DNA of 61,954 nucleotides from Lachnospiraceae bacterium (GCA_023663945.1 JAMPGL010000018.1:1-61954), one strand, 5' to 3'. Numbered from the stretch's first letter, positions 1-8,077 are shown. The notes: a model not told the origin generated them from the sequence alone. Numbers and translations are program-made.

Positions 1-435
1 ACCGTGCAGTATATGATTGACGAGATGCAGGAGACGATTGACCAGCAGAAGGATATGCTTGGGGAACAGCAGTCAGCTATCGATATGCAGGAAGCAAAAA
101 TAAAGGAACAGAACGCAACAATAAAGGGACAGAACGAGACAATAAAGGAGCAGGAGCAGATCATTGGCGAATTGCAGGAGGAACATAGAATAAAAGCAAA
201 CAAAATGCAGGAGGAATATAAAAGAAAAGCAGACGAAGCACAAGAAGAATATAGAAAGAAGATGGACGAAATACAAGAGGAACGTACAAGGGCAGTAGAT
301 GAAACATGGAGGCATGGGATTAGAAATGCAGCTGCTCTTTTAAAAAATTTGAAGATGCCGGAGCAGGAAATCAGGATTCGCATTTGTGAGCAGTTTCAAA
401 TCAGCGTAGAACAGGTGCAGGAATTTTTGGCATAA
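1..435 (+). CDS. C-terminal part of a coiled-coil protein, probably an Rpn-family nuclease (5' end outside window)
   Basis: The frame is open from base 1, so the 5' end is missing; the GTG at 4 is not a convincing start because no ribosome site can be seen. The visible part is almost entirely a charged coiled coil rich in Gln, Glu and Lys, with repeating EQ.A.IK.Q.E.I heptad-like units at about residues 15-60 and EEY.RKADE units to about 95. It ends in a small globular tail (GIRNAAALLKNLKMPEQEI...) of the kind found at the C-terminus of many Lachnospiraceae Rpn-type (PD-(D/E)XK, recombination-promoting nuclease) proteins. The catalytic domain is not in the window, so the family is inferred from the tail and from two other Rpn-like genes here. 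A terminator follows at 499-546. Confidence 0.5.
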   Translation, partial: TVQYMIDEMQETIDQQKDMLGEQQSAIDMQEAKIKEQNATIKGQNETIKEQEQIIGELQEEHRIKANKMQEEYKRKADEAQEEYRKKMDEIQEERTRAVDETWRHGIRNAAALLKNLKMPEQEIRIRICEQFQISVEQVQEFLA

Positions 436-444
436 AAAGAAAAT

Positions 445-483
445 GATGCAACTTTGATGCAAAAATGATGCAATTATGATGCA
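445..483 (+). repeat. Four GATGCA hexamers at exact 11-nt spacing
   Basis: GATGCA occurs at 445, 456, 467 and 478, each 11 nt after the last, just behind the stop codon of the preceding gene. The period is not a multiple of three, so it is not a continuation of the coding repeat. It could be a DNA-face binding array or simple slippage; nothing in the sequence decides this. Confidence 0.5.
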
Positions 484-498
484 TTAAGGATGTAAAAT

Positions 499-546
499 AA
501 CAGTGTGGAATGAGATTCATATGGAACTCATTACGCACTGTTTTTT
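499..546 (+). terminator. Rho-independent terminator after the Rpn-like gene
   Basis: AACAGTG at 499-505 pairs with CACTGTT at 536-542, and an inner TGAG/CTCA stem continues the arm. A run of six T follows the stem. Confidence 0.7.
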
Positions 547-639
547 AAATTGAGGTTGTAGAGATGAAAAAATGGGGAAGCAGAGAAGGCATATGATGAC
601 TTTGCAGATAAGAATTGATATGGCAGGAGGACGCATATT

Positions 640-2220
640 ATGAAAAAACTTCTTAGAATTGGAGTATTTTTATTCTCATTCATAGTAAACTGCAAAGCAG
701 AAACAGAACAGGTTACATTCCCGGCAGAAAACGTAGGTGCTGAAATGGAAGCAAGTGAAGACAAAGCGGACGATATATATACATTCTTTGTAAGAGACCT
801 TGACGAAGTGGGATTGAACGGGGAAAGTGCAGAAGATTTTTACATTACAAACACGGGAAACTTCCCGGACACTATATATTATATTAATTCTGAAAAACAA
901 TTATATAGGTATCAAAAAAAGCTGACCAGCGATAAGACTCAAACACAATTGATTGCAGAAAATGTAGTTCACGTGGATTGCGGGGGCGCGTATTTTATCT
1001 TTCTGACAGGAGATGGAATGCTTTATGGTATGGGATACAATAGATATGGGATTCTGCTGACGGAAAATGAATCTGTTGAAACTCCGGTATTGCTTATGGA
1101 GGATGTAAGTTATGCTTTATGCGGATATGCGGATGTTGTGGTTTTAAAAAAGGATGGCACCGTATGGACATGGAGAGAAAGAGAAGATGAGCACATTGAT
1201 GAATATATGGATAAAGTGCCAACGCCTCACAGAGTGGTAGAAAATGCGGTTATGATTTCCGGAAGAAGAGACAGCCATGCGGTGCTTCTGGAAGATGGCA
1301 CCGTATGGACATGGGGAGATAATGCCTATGATAAGTGTGGCGTTGCAGGGCAGGGAGCTGTCGAGGAACCGGTGTGCGTTGCTTCCGATGGGGTAATGAT
1401 ATGGATGGAGAAGCTTCAAATAAATGATATGTGTAAGAATTGGGAAAAGATGCTTCATTATGGTTATGATAATGGATATAACGACAATCTTGTCATCAAA
1501 AAGGCGGATGGGAGTTTATGGGCATGTGGGAGAGAGATTGAAGATAAAGAAAACCATATGGAGCAGGATGGAATCGTGTATACATGTAATTTTGTTCCCT
1601 GCGAGATTGTGCAGACTCCGTATATTGCCTATGACGGATTAAAAACATATCAGTCTGTTTTAGAAGAATATGAAAGAGCTCTGAAAGACGAAAAATATAC
1701 GGAAGAGCGGTGGAAAGAAATTGACGTCTCATTTGCCATTTTTAATCATAATGAAGATCACACATTATGTTACAGCTTGGCGGATCTTGCAAATGACGGG
1801 ATAGAAGAATTGATTTTGGGTTTTCTTTATGACGGAGAATACCGAACAACGGCTATTTATGCTTATGATGAAGGAATAGTGATAGGGGTGTGGAATAATA
1901 TGGAAAGAAATCTTAGTTTATATGAGGGGGGAATTATTGAAAGTGTGTCAGTGTCGGCGGGCCATACATATTATTCCTATTATCAATTACAGAAGAATTC
2001 CGGATTAGAGGAATATCTGGAGACGGTTTCAGATGTTCCAAAGAATTGGGGAAGAGGAGATGAGGAGGAGCTGCTATACTATCGAAGCACAGCAGTTTCG
2101 GATGAGGAAGAGGTGATTACGGAAGAAGAATATAACAGGATTAGGAATCAGTATGAAACAACTCCTATAGAACTTGAGTGGAAGGTATTGGAGGGGTTCT
2201 GGGAAGGTGATAATGATTGA
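640..2220 (+). CDS. RCC1-repeat extracytoplasmic protein
   Basis: A 526-residue protein starting at ATG 640 behind a GGCAGGAGG ribosome site. The N-terminus has a short hydrophobic export segment ending in a cysteine (FIVNC), so it may be a lipoprotein, although Asn at -1 is unusual for a lipobox. Residues of about 85-260 contain RCC1/beta-propeller signatures (FLTGDGMLYGMG, VVLKKDGTVWTW, VLLEDGTVWTWGD, VIKKADGSLWACG), typically forming a blade-like ligand-binding surface. The C-terminal 170 residues (ADLANDGIEELILGF onward) resemble an unnamed module common in clostridial surface proteins. No catalytic residues are evident. It stands alone between a terminator and a repeat-rich gap. The function is unknown; binding of a partner outside the cell is inference. 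Confidence 0.7.
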   Translation: MKKLLRIGVFLFSFIVNCKAETEQVTFPAENVGAEMEASEDKADDIYTFFVRDLDEVGLNGESAEDFYITNTGNFPDTIYYINSEKQLYRYQKKLTSDKTQTQLIAENVVHVDCGGAYFIFLTGDGMLYGMGYNRYGILLTENESVETPVLLMEDVSYALCGYADVVVLKKDGTVWTWREREDEHIDEYMDKVPTPHRVVENAVMISGRRDSHAVLLEDGTVWTWGDNAYDKCGVAGQGAVEEPVCVASDGVMIWMEKLQINDMCKNWEKMLHYGYDNGYNDNLVIKKADGSLWACGREIEDKENHMEQDGIVYTCNFVPCEIVQTPYIAYDGLKTYQSVLEEYERALKDEKYTEERWKEIDVSFAIFNHNEDHTLCYSLADLANDGIEELILGFLYDGEYRTTAIYAYDEGIVIGVWNNMERNLSLYEGGIIESVSVSAGHTYYSYYQLQKNSGLEEYLETVSDVPKNWGRGDEEELLYYRSTAVSDEEEVITEEEYNRIRNQYETTPIELEWKVLEGFWEGDND

Positions 2221-2348
2221 TTTTAGAACCATTTAGAAAATGGCGGAATGCGGAATTTGCTTTACACTTTATGAGCAATCTGTTATACTTTTTTAAAGTA
2301 ATACTTTCAGCATCAGGTGTTGACCTGACAGAGCTTGACAGGGCCAAC

Positions 2349-2436
2349 AACCTTGATGCAAAGCATAGCACATCTTCGATGTGGGGTATCAAGTAGGATA
2401 CGATGCAGGGCATAGCACATCTCCGATGTGAGGTAT
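2349..2436 (+). repeat. Two copies of the CACATC-hairpin dispersed repeat
   Basis: Two units share GATGCA..GCATAGCACATC, then a short loop, then GATGTG and a GGGGTAT-like tail. The core CACATCTTCGATGTG is a 6-bp hairpin with a 3-nt loop. Related copies lie, in the opposite orientation, at about 33152-33245 and 61630-61680. With the adjacent unit at 2441-2517 it fills most of the gene-free gap 2221-2599. Confidence 0.7.
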
Positions 2437-2440
2437 GTGG

Positions 2441-2517
2441 CTTTCGCGGCAGTCGTCAAATGTCTAAACCAGCCTTGGCTGGTTCTAAGCAGACCACTTG
2501 GCTCGTTGCTCGCGGGA
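2441..2517 (+). repeat. Dispersed CTCGCGG / GCTCGCGGGAA hairpin repeat, copy 1
   Basis: The unit begins TTCGCGGCAGTCGTCAA and ends GTTGCTCGCGGGAA, with a variable hairpin in the middle (ACCAGCC TTGGC TGGTT here). Copies with a different middle hairpin occur at about 26016-26075 and 48711-48763, always between genes. Confidence 0.7.
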
Positions 2518-2599
2518 ATCAGGGAGTAATGTAGGAGAGATTAGCCGTCCAGCCATTGTCAATGAGCAGGGCGGCTATTGTTAACAAGGGGGCAGGACT

Positions 2600-3316
2600 A
2601 TGGAACAAATTGAAAAGTTAAGGGAAATCATTCAGGGCAGTAACAACATTGTATTTTTTGGCGGAGCGGGGGTGTCCACGGAGAGCGGTATTCCGGACTT
2701 CCGCAGCGTGGATGGTCTTTATAATCAGAAGTACGATTATCCGCCCGAAACAATTTTGAGCCACACGTTTTATCGGAGCAGACCGGAGGAGTTTTTCCGT
2801 TTTTACAAGGATAAAATGCTGTGTCTGACGGCGAAACCGAATGCGGCGCATCTGAAACTGGCGCAGTGGGAGCAGGAGGGAAAGCTGAAAGCGGTGATTA
2901 CGCAGAATATTGACGGGCTTCATCAGGCGGCAGGCAGTAAGAGGGTGCTGGAGCTTCACGGAAGCGTGCTTCGGAACTATTGTGAAAAGTGCGGTAAGTT
3001 TTTTGATGCAGAGTACATGCTTCACGCTGAGGGGGTTCCCATGTGTGATGCCTGCGGCGGAGCCATCAAGCCGGATGTGGTGTTATACGAGGAGGGGCTT
3101 GACAACAAAACTTTGTCGGATGCGGTAAGCTATATCAGCAATGCGGATGTGCTGATCATTGGAGGCACTTCGCTGGTGGTATACCCGGCGGCGGGGCTGA
3201 TCGACTATTACCGGGGAAATAAGCTGGTTTTGATCAATAAGACGCCCACGGCGCGGGATAGTGCGGCGGACTTGGTGGTATCGGGCAGTATTGGAGAGAT
3301 TTTTGCGGCATTATAA
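2600..3316 (+). CDS. cobB: NAD-dependent protein deacylase, SIR2 family
   Basis: This 238-residue sirtuin removes acetyl or other acyl groups from protein lysines, using NAD and releasing nicotinamide and O-acyl-ADP-ribose in the cytoplasm. All family motifs are present: the Rossmann motif GAGVSTESGIPDFRS (about residues 23-36), TQNIDGLHQ (about 101-109), the catalytic His120 in LELHGS, the zinc cysteines Cys128, Cys131, Cys149 and Cys152, and GTSLVVYPA in the distal NAD site. Length matches class U/III bacterial sirtuins. ATG 2600 is preceded by a GGGGGCAGG ribosome site. It has no clear operon partner: a repeat lies upstream, and an unrelated lipoprotein starts 23 bases downstream. The general activity is secure; the acyl preference is not visible. 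Confidence 0.95.
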   Translation: MEQIEKLREIIQGSNNIVFFGGAGVSTESGIPDFRSVDGLYNQKYDYPPETILSHTFYRSRPEEFFRFYKDKMLCLTAKPNAAHLKLAQWEQEGKLKAVITQNIDGLHQAAGSKRVLELHGSVLRNYCEKCGKFFDAEYMLHAEGVPMCDACGGAIKPDVVLYEEGLDNKTLSDAVSYISNADVLIIGGTSLVVYPAAGLIDYYRGNKLVLINKTPTARDSAADLVVSGSIGEIFAAL

Positions 3317-3339
3317 CAATTCAAAAGAGGGGAAAGAGG

Positions 3340-5106
3340 ATGAAGAAGAAATTACCACTGCCGGCAAAGCTGGCGATAGGAATATTGTTATGTCTGACGC
3401 TGGCAGGCTGCGCAGACAAGGGCGGCCGTTACGAAGGCGCAGGGATGAGTTTTCAGTATGATCCTTCCGCGTGGAGTATTTTTTACCGGGAGGCTGATGA
3501 GGATAATCGCGTAATCGAACTGTATTCCGACAAGGGAGCAGGTTTATCGATTGTGGCTTGTGAGTCAAATGTGGAGAGCGCGGAAGAGATTTATCAGGGA
3601 ATGATCACTGCCGATCAGATTTTGGGACAGGTATCCGGCATGGCGGCTCAGAATAATATGTCTGAGGAGGGCGGAACGGCTTCTTACGCGCACCGCACCA
3701 AAACGAATTTTTCCAGCGATTATTGGACGCTGTTTTTTGGCAAAAACCTGGGTGATGGTAAGGTGATGCTGGCGGCGGCTACCATTTACATTACGGAAGA
3801 GGAGGAGGCAGACCAGAGCAGGCAGGAGATTGAAAAGATGATTGCTTCCTTGAAGGTTTCCGACCAAACGGACACCGGGGAGATTACCAAGGCACTGGTG
3901 GATCCGGATGTGCAGACCAATGTGCTGGTAAACTATTTAAACGGCGGACAGAAGGTTTACAGTTATATGGAAGGGTCACAGGCGGCGCAGGCGGAGCCAG
4001 TCTCGCTGGAAGGCTTTGAATATGTGGAAATGGTGACCTTGACGGATGGGGTATCCAAGCAGGAGGTAAACGTCTATGTTCCCATCGGCAAGGACAGGCA
4101 TTTGAGTGATGACAATGTATATTATTACGAGCATGGGCTGGATTTCTCCCTGTTCTTGATCGGAGAGTGGCTTTATATCAGCCCGGAGGAGCAGATTTCA
4201 ACGTGGATGCAGATGGAAATTGACGATGTGAGTGACAATGCTGCCCGCTATCAGAATCTGGTGGTTGACGACATGGTCACCGTGGAAGAGGGGCTGTGCT
4301 GTTATCAGCATATGTCGGTGGATGAGTTAGATACCAGAGAGATTGCCACAACGAACCACGGTCTCGTTTATGCGGGAACGGCTCCGAACGGAATCGGATA
4401 TTTATTTACCTTGGGGGTGACGGCAAGCTGGACGGACAGCGAAACCAATGCAATCCTTGAAGAACTTGGAAAATGCTACAATTTGGATTTGTCAGAGTAT
4501 GGAACCTCCAACGAGGATTTGACCAATGCAGGGACACGCGTAGATATGGCGCAGGATAATTATGTGCAAAAATCTGACGAGCCTGAGATTCAGTTCTTGG
4601 ATGGGTATACTTACATGGGCGTAACGGAGATGACGGATTACGATGACAATATTTACGAGCTTTGGATTCCTATGGGGCGGAATACTTCAAACAGAGGCAG
4701 CAGTCTGTCCGCAAACATGCACGGCGTAAGTGTTTCTATTTATCCTTCATACACTTATGGCGGCGAGACTCTTATGGAATCCGTTCAAAAGACCATACAG
4801 AACCGATATGACTCTATGGCGGAAAACAGCCGTGACTATAAGGATTTGTCCATGGGAGACCCTCAGATGACTACGGAGGGAGAGGGCGTTTACAGCTCAG
4901 CCACTGCCGGAGAGCATATCAATTATGACGGAAAGAGTTTTCCTTATCATGAGATTTATTATGAACTGAGGCTTCAAGGGAGAAATATTTTAACAATGAC
5001 GATCCGCTTGGATGAATACTCTTATGACGCTTATACCAATGTACTGTTAGAAGAATTGGAACAGGTATATCGCATGGATCTTTCGGATTTTTATTACAAT
5101 GATTAA
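3340..5106 (+). CDS. Large lipoprotein of unknown function
   Basis: A 588-residue exported protein with a clear lipoprotein signal: positive start MKKK, hydrophobic stretch, then LTLAGC with the lipidated cysteine at about residue 24. RBS GAGGGGAAAGAGG-like sequence precedes ATG 3340. The mature part appears to hold similar modules, each with a strand pattern ending in a small helix (ANAILEELGKCYNLDLSEY near 375-395; YTNVLLEELEQVYRMDLSDF near the C-terminus), suggesting internal duplication. I do not recognise a named family. It overlaps the reading frame of the next lipoprotein region only at its end and is probably co-transcribed with it, since 13 bases separate the stop from the next ATG. 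Confidence 0.7.
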   Translation: MKKKLPLPAKLAIGILLCLTLAGCADKGGRYEGAGMSFQYDPSAWSIFYREADEDNRVIELYSDKGAGLSIVACESNVESAEEIYQGMITADQILGQVSGMAAQNNMSEEGGTASYAHRTKTNFSSDYWTLFFGKNLGDGKVMLAAATIYITEEEEADQSRQEIEKMIASLKVSDQTDTGEITKALVDPDVQTNVLVNYLNGGQKVYSYMEGSQAAQAEPVSLEGFEYVEMVTLTDGVSKQEVNVYVPIGKDRHLSDDNVYYYEHGLDFSLFLIGEWLYISPEEQISTWMQMEIDDVSDNAARYQNLVVDDMVTVEEGLCCYQHMSVDELDTREIATTNHGLVYAGTAPNGIGYLFTLGVTASWTDSETNAILEELGKCYNLDLSEYGTSNEDLTNAGTRVDMAQDNYVQKSDEPEIQFLDGYTYMGVTEMTDYDDNIYELWIPMGRNTSNRGSSLSANMHGVSVSIYPSYTYGGETLMESVQKTIQNRYDSMAENSRDYKDLSMGDPQMTTEGEGVYSSATAGEHINYDGKSFPYHEIYYELRLQGRNILTMTIRLDEYSYDAYTNVLLEELEQVYRMDLSDFYYND

Positions 5107-5119
5107 GGAGAGCCAAGGT

Positions 5120-6322
5120 ATGCAGAGAAGGAAAATATTAATAGCGTTACTTACCGTTTCCATGCTTGTTTCCACAACAGGATGCGGAGCAGGGGGAAAG
5201 GTTTTGCGGGGGCTGGGAAAGGCAATTGAAAAGTCATCGGAGCAGAAGAATCAAGAGATGGAAGACGCCATAGGAGAAGAGGCTTCTGTTCTGGCAGATG
5301 CGGAAGAGTTGGCGGATGTGGAAGAAACGCCTTCACCATCCAAAGAGCCGGATCTGTCAGGCGGCATTTTCGATGAGGATGATTTGAACAAGAAACCGCC
5401 TGGGACTGCACCCGGCGAAGAGAATGGCGGGGAGCGGACAGCCAGAGAAGGGGTTACCAGTCTGGACGATATTTTTTCCGGCGCAGGCGGTGCGGAGGAA
5501 TCGGATGATTCTGAGGATTTTTATGGGGATTTGATGGATGAGATGCTGGATTATGATGAGTTTATATCCGCCAATCTGGAGAAGTGCAAAGCTGATCTGG
5601 AGGCGGATAAAGGCTCTGTCCAGTCAGAGGTGGATTCCGATACGGTGCAGTGGATGAACGCCACTTATGCGATTATCACGGAGAGCAACGGCGGAGACCG
5701 GACGCTGGTGGGAGGAATGAAAAGAGACTTGGTTAACGCAGTGTTTATGCGTTACCAGTTATACTCAGGCTGGGATATTGAGGATCATGAGAGCGCTGAC
5801 GAGACCATTGAGTGGCTCAGGAGTGAGGGGCACAGGCAGGAGTTTATGGAATATGTTGAGGTTTTTAAGGCGACCGGGCTGCTTTCTCTGGATGAGGAGG
5901 AGTTTAACCAGACGGTAGAGGATGCATTCGGAGCCTATGGAAACTACACCCTCAACTATCTGAAGGCTGTTTATGAGTGTTACCAAAGCTGCGGAGAGAC
6001 CGGGATTCTGGCGTGGGATCTCTGCAGGCTGAATCAGGTTGCTTCCTGGTGCTATGTAGCGGGATATTATACGCTGGATGAATCGCTTGAAATTCAGTAT
6101 CAGAATTGTCTGCTGATGCAGGACAGCTTTTCCTCATGGGATGAGATGATGGAAAGCTATCTGTACGGTTTTCAATACTGGAAGGGAGATTCAAGCTCTT
6201 CTGCGATGAGCGATACGGCAAAACGCCGGAATATTTACAACAGTCTGAAAGAGCTCACAAGCGGACCGTACCAAAATGATTTCGGCAGGGAGCTTCAAAG
6301 AAGCTGGCAGGTGGAATTTTAA
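5120..6322 (+). CDS. Lipoprotein of unknown function
   Basis: Start chosen at ATG 5120 because AAGGAG at 5105-5110 sits at the right distance; an ATG at 5099 inside the previous gene has no ribosome site. About 400 residues: export signal MQRRKILIALLTVSMLVSTTGC with a probable lipidated cysteine near residue 22, although Thr at -3 is atypical. Residues 30-150 are low-complexity, acidic and proline-rich (a linker on the cell surface), and the last 200 or so are helical with many Trp and Tyr residues, including DUF1266-like repeats such as AWDLCRLNQVASWCYVAGY. That last pattern resembles the DUF1266 domain (known function none). It probably forms a two-gene unit with the lipoprotein upstream. 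Confidence 0.7.
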   Translation: MQRRKILIALLTVSMLVSTTGCGAGGKVLRGLGKAIEKSSEQKNQEMEDAIGEEASVLADAEELADVEETPSPSKEPDLSGGIFDEDDLNKKPPGTAPGEENGGERTAREGVTSLDDIFSGAGGAEESDDSEDFYGDLMDEMLDYDEFISANLEKCKADLEADKGSVQSEVDSDTVQWMNATYAIITESNGGDRTLVGGMKRDLVNAVFMRYQLYSGWDIEDHESADETIEWLRSEGHRQEFMEYVEVFKATGLLSLDEEEFNQTVEDAFGAYGNYTLNYLKAVYECYQSCGETGILAWDLCRLNQVASWCYVAGYYTLDESLEIQYQNCLLMQDSFSSWDEMMESYLYGFQYWKGDSSSSAMSDTAKRRNIYNSLKELTSGPYQNDFGRELQRSWQVEF

Positions 6323-6377
6323 TGGAATCTTTAAGGAAAGCTTTATACCAAACCTTGAGGAAAGCATGGAGGTAAAA

Positions 6378-6566
6378 ATGGATATTCAGGCAGGAGACAG
6401 GGTTCTGCTCAAAAAGGCGCACCCCTGCGGGAGCAAAGAGTGGGAGGTTTTAAGGATTGGCGCGGACTTCAGGCTAAAGTGCACAGGATGCGGACACCAG
6501 ATTATGACGCCCCGCAGGCAGGTGGAAAAAAATATTAGAGAGGTCAGAAAAATACTTGAAAAATAA
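6378..6566 (+). CDS. DUF951 family small zinc-ribbon-like protein
   Basis: A 62-residue protein. The start is set at ATG 6378 because GGAGG at 6368-6372 lies 5 bases upstream and the family begins with a GD.V..KK.HPCG motif close to the N-terminus. The sequence shows GDRVLLKKAHPCGS, EWEVLRIGADFRLKC, and CTGCG, matching the DUF951 family, which is often found beside rpsF in Firmicutes. The function is unknown; the cysteine pair and basic charge suggest nucleic-acid or metal binding, which is inference. Its 3' end contains the -35 element of the rpsF promoter. Confidence 0.85.
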   Translation: MDIQAGDRVLLKKAHPCGSKEWEVLRIGADFRLKCTGCGHQIMTPRRQVEKNIREVRKILEK

Positions 6567-6584
6567 AGAAAATCATGGTATTAT
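6556..6584 (+). promoter_or_regulatory. Sigma-A promoter of rpsF-ssb-rpsR
   Basis: TTGAAA at 6556-6561 and TATTAT at 6579-6584 with a 17-base spacer. The -35 overlaps the last codons of the DUF951 gene. Confidence 0.75.
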
Positions 6585-6607
6585 ATTTATCCGTGATATG
6601 TTTTAAC

Positions 6608-6652
6608 AGCAGTCAGGCGGATTACAATACGCTTACTGCTCCGCCAAGGCGG
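6608..6652 (+). promoter_or_regulatory. Structured leader of rpsF, possible S6:S18 autoregulatory site
   Basis: AGCAGT (6608-6613) can pair with ACTGCT (6635-6640), or GGCGGA (6616-6621) with TCCGCC (6640-6645); CCGCC/GGCGG (6641-6652) is a third competing stem. Many bacteria carry an S6:S18-binding mRNA motif ahead of rpsF. The position fits, but I could not match the consensus base by base. Confidence 0.35.
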
Positions 6653-6703
6653 AACATTCCTTGCTCCCTAAGCGGGGCCAGAGACCAAAAGGAGGTAACA
6701 AGC

Positions 6704-6991
6704 ATGAACAAATATGAATTAGCCGTTGTTGTTAGTGCGAAAATCGAAGACGAGGAAAGAGCAGCAGTGATTGATAAGTGCAAAGCTCTGATCGAGAGAT
6801 TCGGCGGCGTGATCACCAATGTTGATGACTGGGGCAAGAAGAGACTTGCATACGAAGTTCAGAAGATGAAAGAAGCTTACTATTACTTCATCCAGTTTGA
6901 TGCAGAGAGCACAGCGCCCATTGAAATCGAAAGCCGTGTCCGCATTATGGACAACGTTATCAGATTTTTATGCGTTAAACAGGAAGCATAA
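6704..6991 (+). CDS. rpsF: 30S ribosomal protein S6
   Basis: A 95-residue S6, which binds the platform of the 30S subunit as a heterodimer with S18. ATG 6704 is chosen because AAGGAGG (6689-6695) precedes it and the S6 family starts with M.KYE.; the open frame upstream is the leader. Family motifs are present: MNKYELAVVVSAKIEDEER at the start, then DWGKKRLAYEVQKMKEAYY, and the RIMDNVIRFL helix near the end. It is the first gene of rpsF-ssb-rpsR, the standard arrangement in Firmicutes, transcribed from the promoter at 6556-6584. Confidence 0.97.
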   Translation: MNKYELAVVVSAKIEDEERAAVIDKCKALIERFGGVITNVDDWGKKRLAYEVQKMKEAYYYFIQFDAESTAPIEIESRVRIMDNVIRFLCVKQEA

Positions 6992-7029
6992 GGCATACAG
7001 TTGAGATATGCCGGGAAGATGAGGAAGGT

Positions 7030-7476
7030 ATGAATAAAGTAATACTGATGGGGCGTTTAACAAGAGATCCTGAGGTGAGATATTCACAGGGGGAGAACTC
7101 AACGGCGGTTGCAAGATATACACTTGCCGTAGACCGCAGATTTAACCGTAATAACGACGAACAGACTGCGGATTTCATTGGATGCGTGGCATTTGGAAGG
7201 GCAGGGGAATTTGCTGAGAAGTATCTCAGAAAGGGAACCAAGATTGCCATTACGGGTCGTATCCAGACAGGCAGCTATACCAACAGGGATGGCGTTAAAG
7301 TGTACACCACCGACGTTGTGGTAGAGGAGCAGGAGTTTGCTGAGAGCAAGAACAGCAATAATTCAAATTCTGACAACGGATTTTCCGGTGCAGGCAGGGC
7401 TCCCGAACCTTCAGGAGCAGGCGACGGTTTCATGAACATTCCGGATGGAATTGATGAGGAACTGCCCTTTAACTAA
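7030..7476 (+). CDS. ssb: Single-stranded DNA-binding protein
   Basis: A 148-residue SSB that coats single-stranded DNA during replication, repair and recombination. The OB fold spans about residues 1-105 (MNKVILMGRLTRDPEVRYS, FIGCVAFGRAGEFAEKYLRKG, GRIQTGSYTNRDGVKVYTT). A flexible Asn/Ser/Gly-rich linker follows, and the chain ends in the acidic tip GIDEELPFN, the docking site for partner proteins in this family. It starts 38 bases after rpsF with a GAGGAAGG site and is co-transcribed with rpsF and rpsR. Confidence 0.97.
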   Translation: MNKVILMGRLTRDPEVRYSQGENSTAVARYTLAVDRRFNRNNDEQTADFIGCVAFGRAGEFAEKYLRKGTKIAITGRIQTGSYTNRDGVKVYTTDVVVEEQEFAESKNSNNSNSDNGFSGAGRAPEPSGAGDGFMNIPDGIDEELPFN

Positions 7477-7510
7477 GGTTTTATTTTAATTAAGATAGGA
7501 GGCAATTATT

Positions 7511-7774
7511 ATGGCATACAATAAAGCAGAGAAGTCTGATTCTCCCATGAGAAAAAAAGGCGGAATCCGCAGAAGAAAAAAGGTTTGTGTGTTCTGCGGC
7601 AAGGATAATGTGATCGATTACAAAGACGTAAATAAATTAAAAAGATATGTATCTGAGCGTGGGAAAATTCTTCCCCGCAGAATCACAGGAAACTGTGCAA
7701 AGCATCAGAGAGCTCTCACGGTTGCAATCAAGAGAGCGCGCCACGTTGCATTGATGCCTTATGTTCAGGATTAG
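7511..7774 (+). CDS. rpsR: 30S ribosomal protein S18
   Basis: An 87-residue S18, partner of S6 on the 30S platform. The [21 protein letters not shown] segment with its CxxC pair suggests the zinc-binding (C+) form, although only this pair is visible here. The core [24 protein letters not shown] and the basic tail [13 protein letters not shown] are diagnostic. AGGAGG precedes ATG 7511. It is the last gene of the operon; a terminator lies 25 bases past the stop. Confidence 0.97.
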   Translation: MAYNKAEKSDSPMRKKGGIRRRKKVCVFCGKDNVIDYKDVNKLKRYVSERGKILPRRITGNCAKHQRALTVAIKRARHVALMPYVQD

Positions 7775-7798
7775 TCAATCAGTGGGACAAAGGAGATA

Positions 7799-7824
7799 AC
7801 GGCTGCCGTAAGGCGGCCGTTTTT
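7799..7824 (+). terminator. Terminator of the rpsF operon
   Basis: CGGCTGCC (7800-7807) pairs with GGCGGCCG (7812-7819) across a GTAA loop with one G-U pair, followed by five T. Confidence 0.9.
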
Positions 7825-7831
7825 GTACAAT

Positions 7832-7873
7832 AGGAAATTTCTTAATGAGGGATAACCGCGAGGCGGTTTTTTG
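7832..7873 (+). repeat. Post-terminator repeat, copy 1 (GGAAATT...ATAACCGCG hairpin)
   Basis: AGGAAATTTCTT, then ATAACCGCGAGGCGGTT followed by T6. AACCGC/GCGGTT is a hairpin that could act as a second terminator. A similar unit lies at 12045-12086, again directly behind a terminator. Confidence 0.55.
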
Positions 7874-7947
7874 TACATAGAGGTAAGATTTTGGGGATTT
7901 CTGTCAAAAACCTTCAAAATAATAATGTGGAAACTTGACCGAAAAGA

Positions 7948-7956
7948 TGTTATAAT
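7948..7956 (+). promoter_or_regulatory. Extended -10 promoter of gdpP-rplI-dnaB
   Basis: TGTTATAAT is a TGn-extended -10. The -35 region 17 bases upstream (TGGAAA) is weak, as usual for this promoter class. No other good promoter was seen in the 303-base gap. Confidence 0.55.
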
Positions 7957-7977
7957 GACTTTACGTGTATATGTATG

Positions 7978-8031
7978 CCTATATGTTTGCAAACATATAG
8001 GGTTATAAACATATATGTTTACAAACATATA
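7978..8031 (+). promoter_or_regulatory. Paired palindromes in the gdpP 5' untranslated region
   Basis: Bases 7978-8001 form a perfect 24-nt palindrome with core TATATGTTTGCAAACATATA. A second near-identical 20-nt copy at 8012-8031 (TATATGTTT ACAAACATATA) is imperfect only at the centre. They lie just downstream of the likely start of transcription, so they could be operator sites or RNA hairpins. Confidence 0.6.
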
Positions 8032-8077
8032 GTTATACATATTAAAATCAAGGTTACAGAAGGGTAATTTCCGAAAG

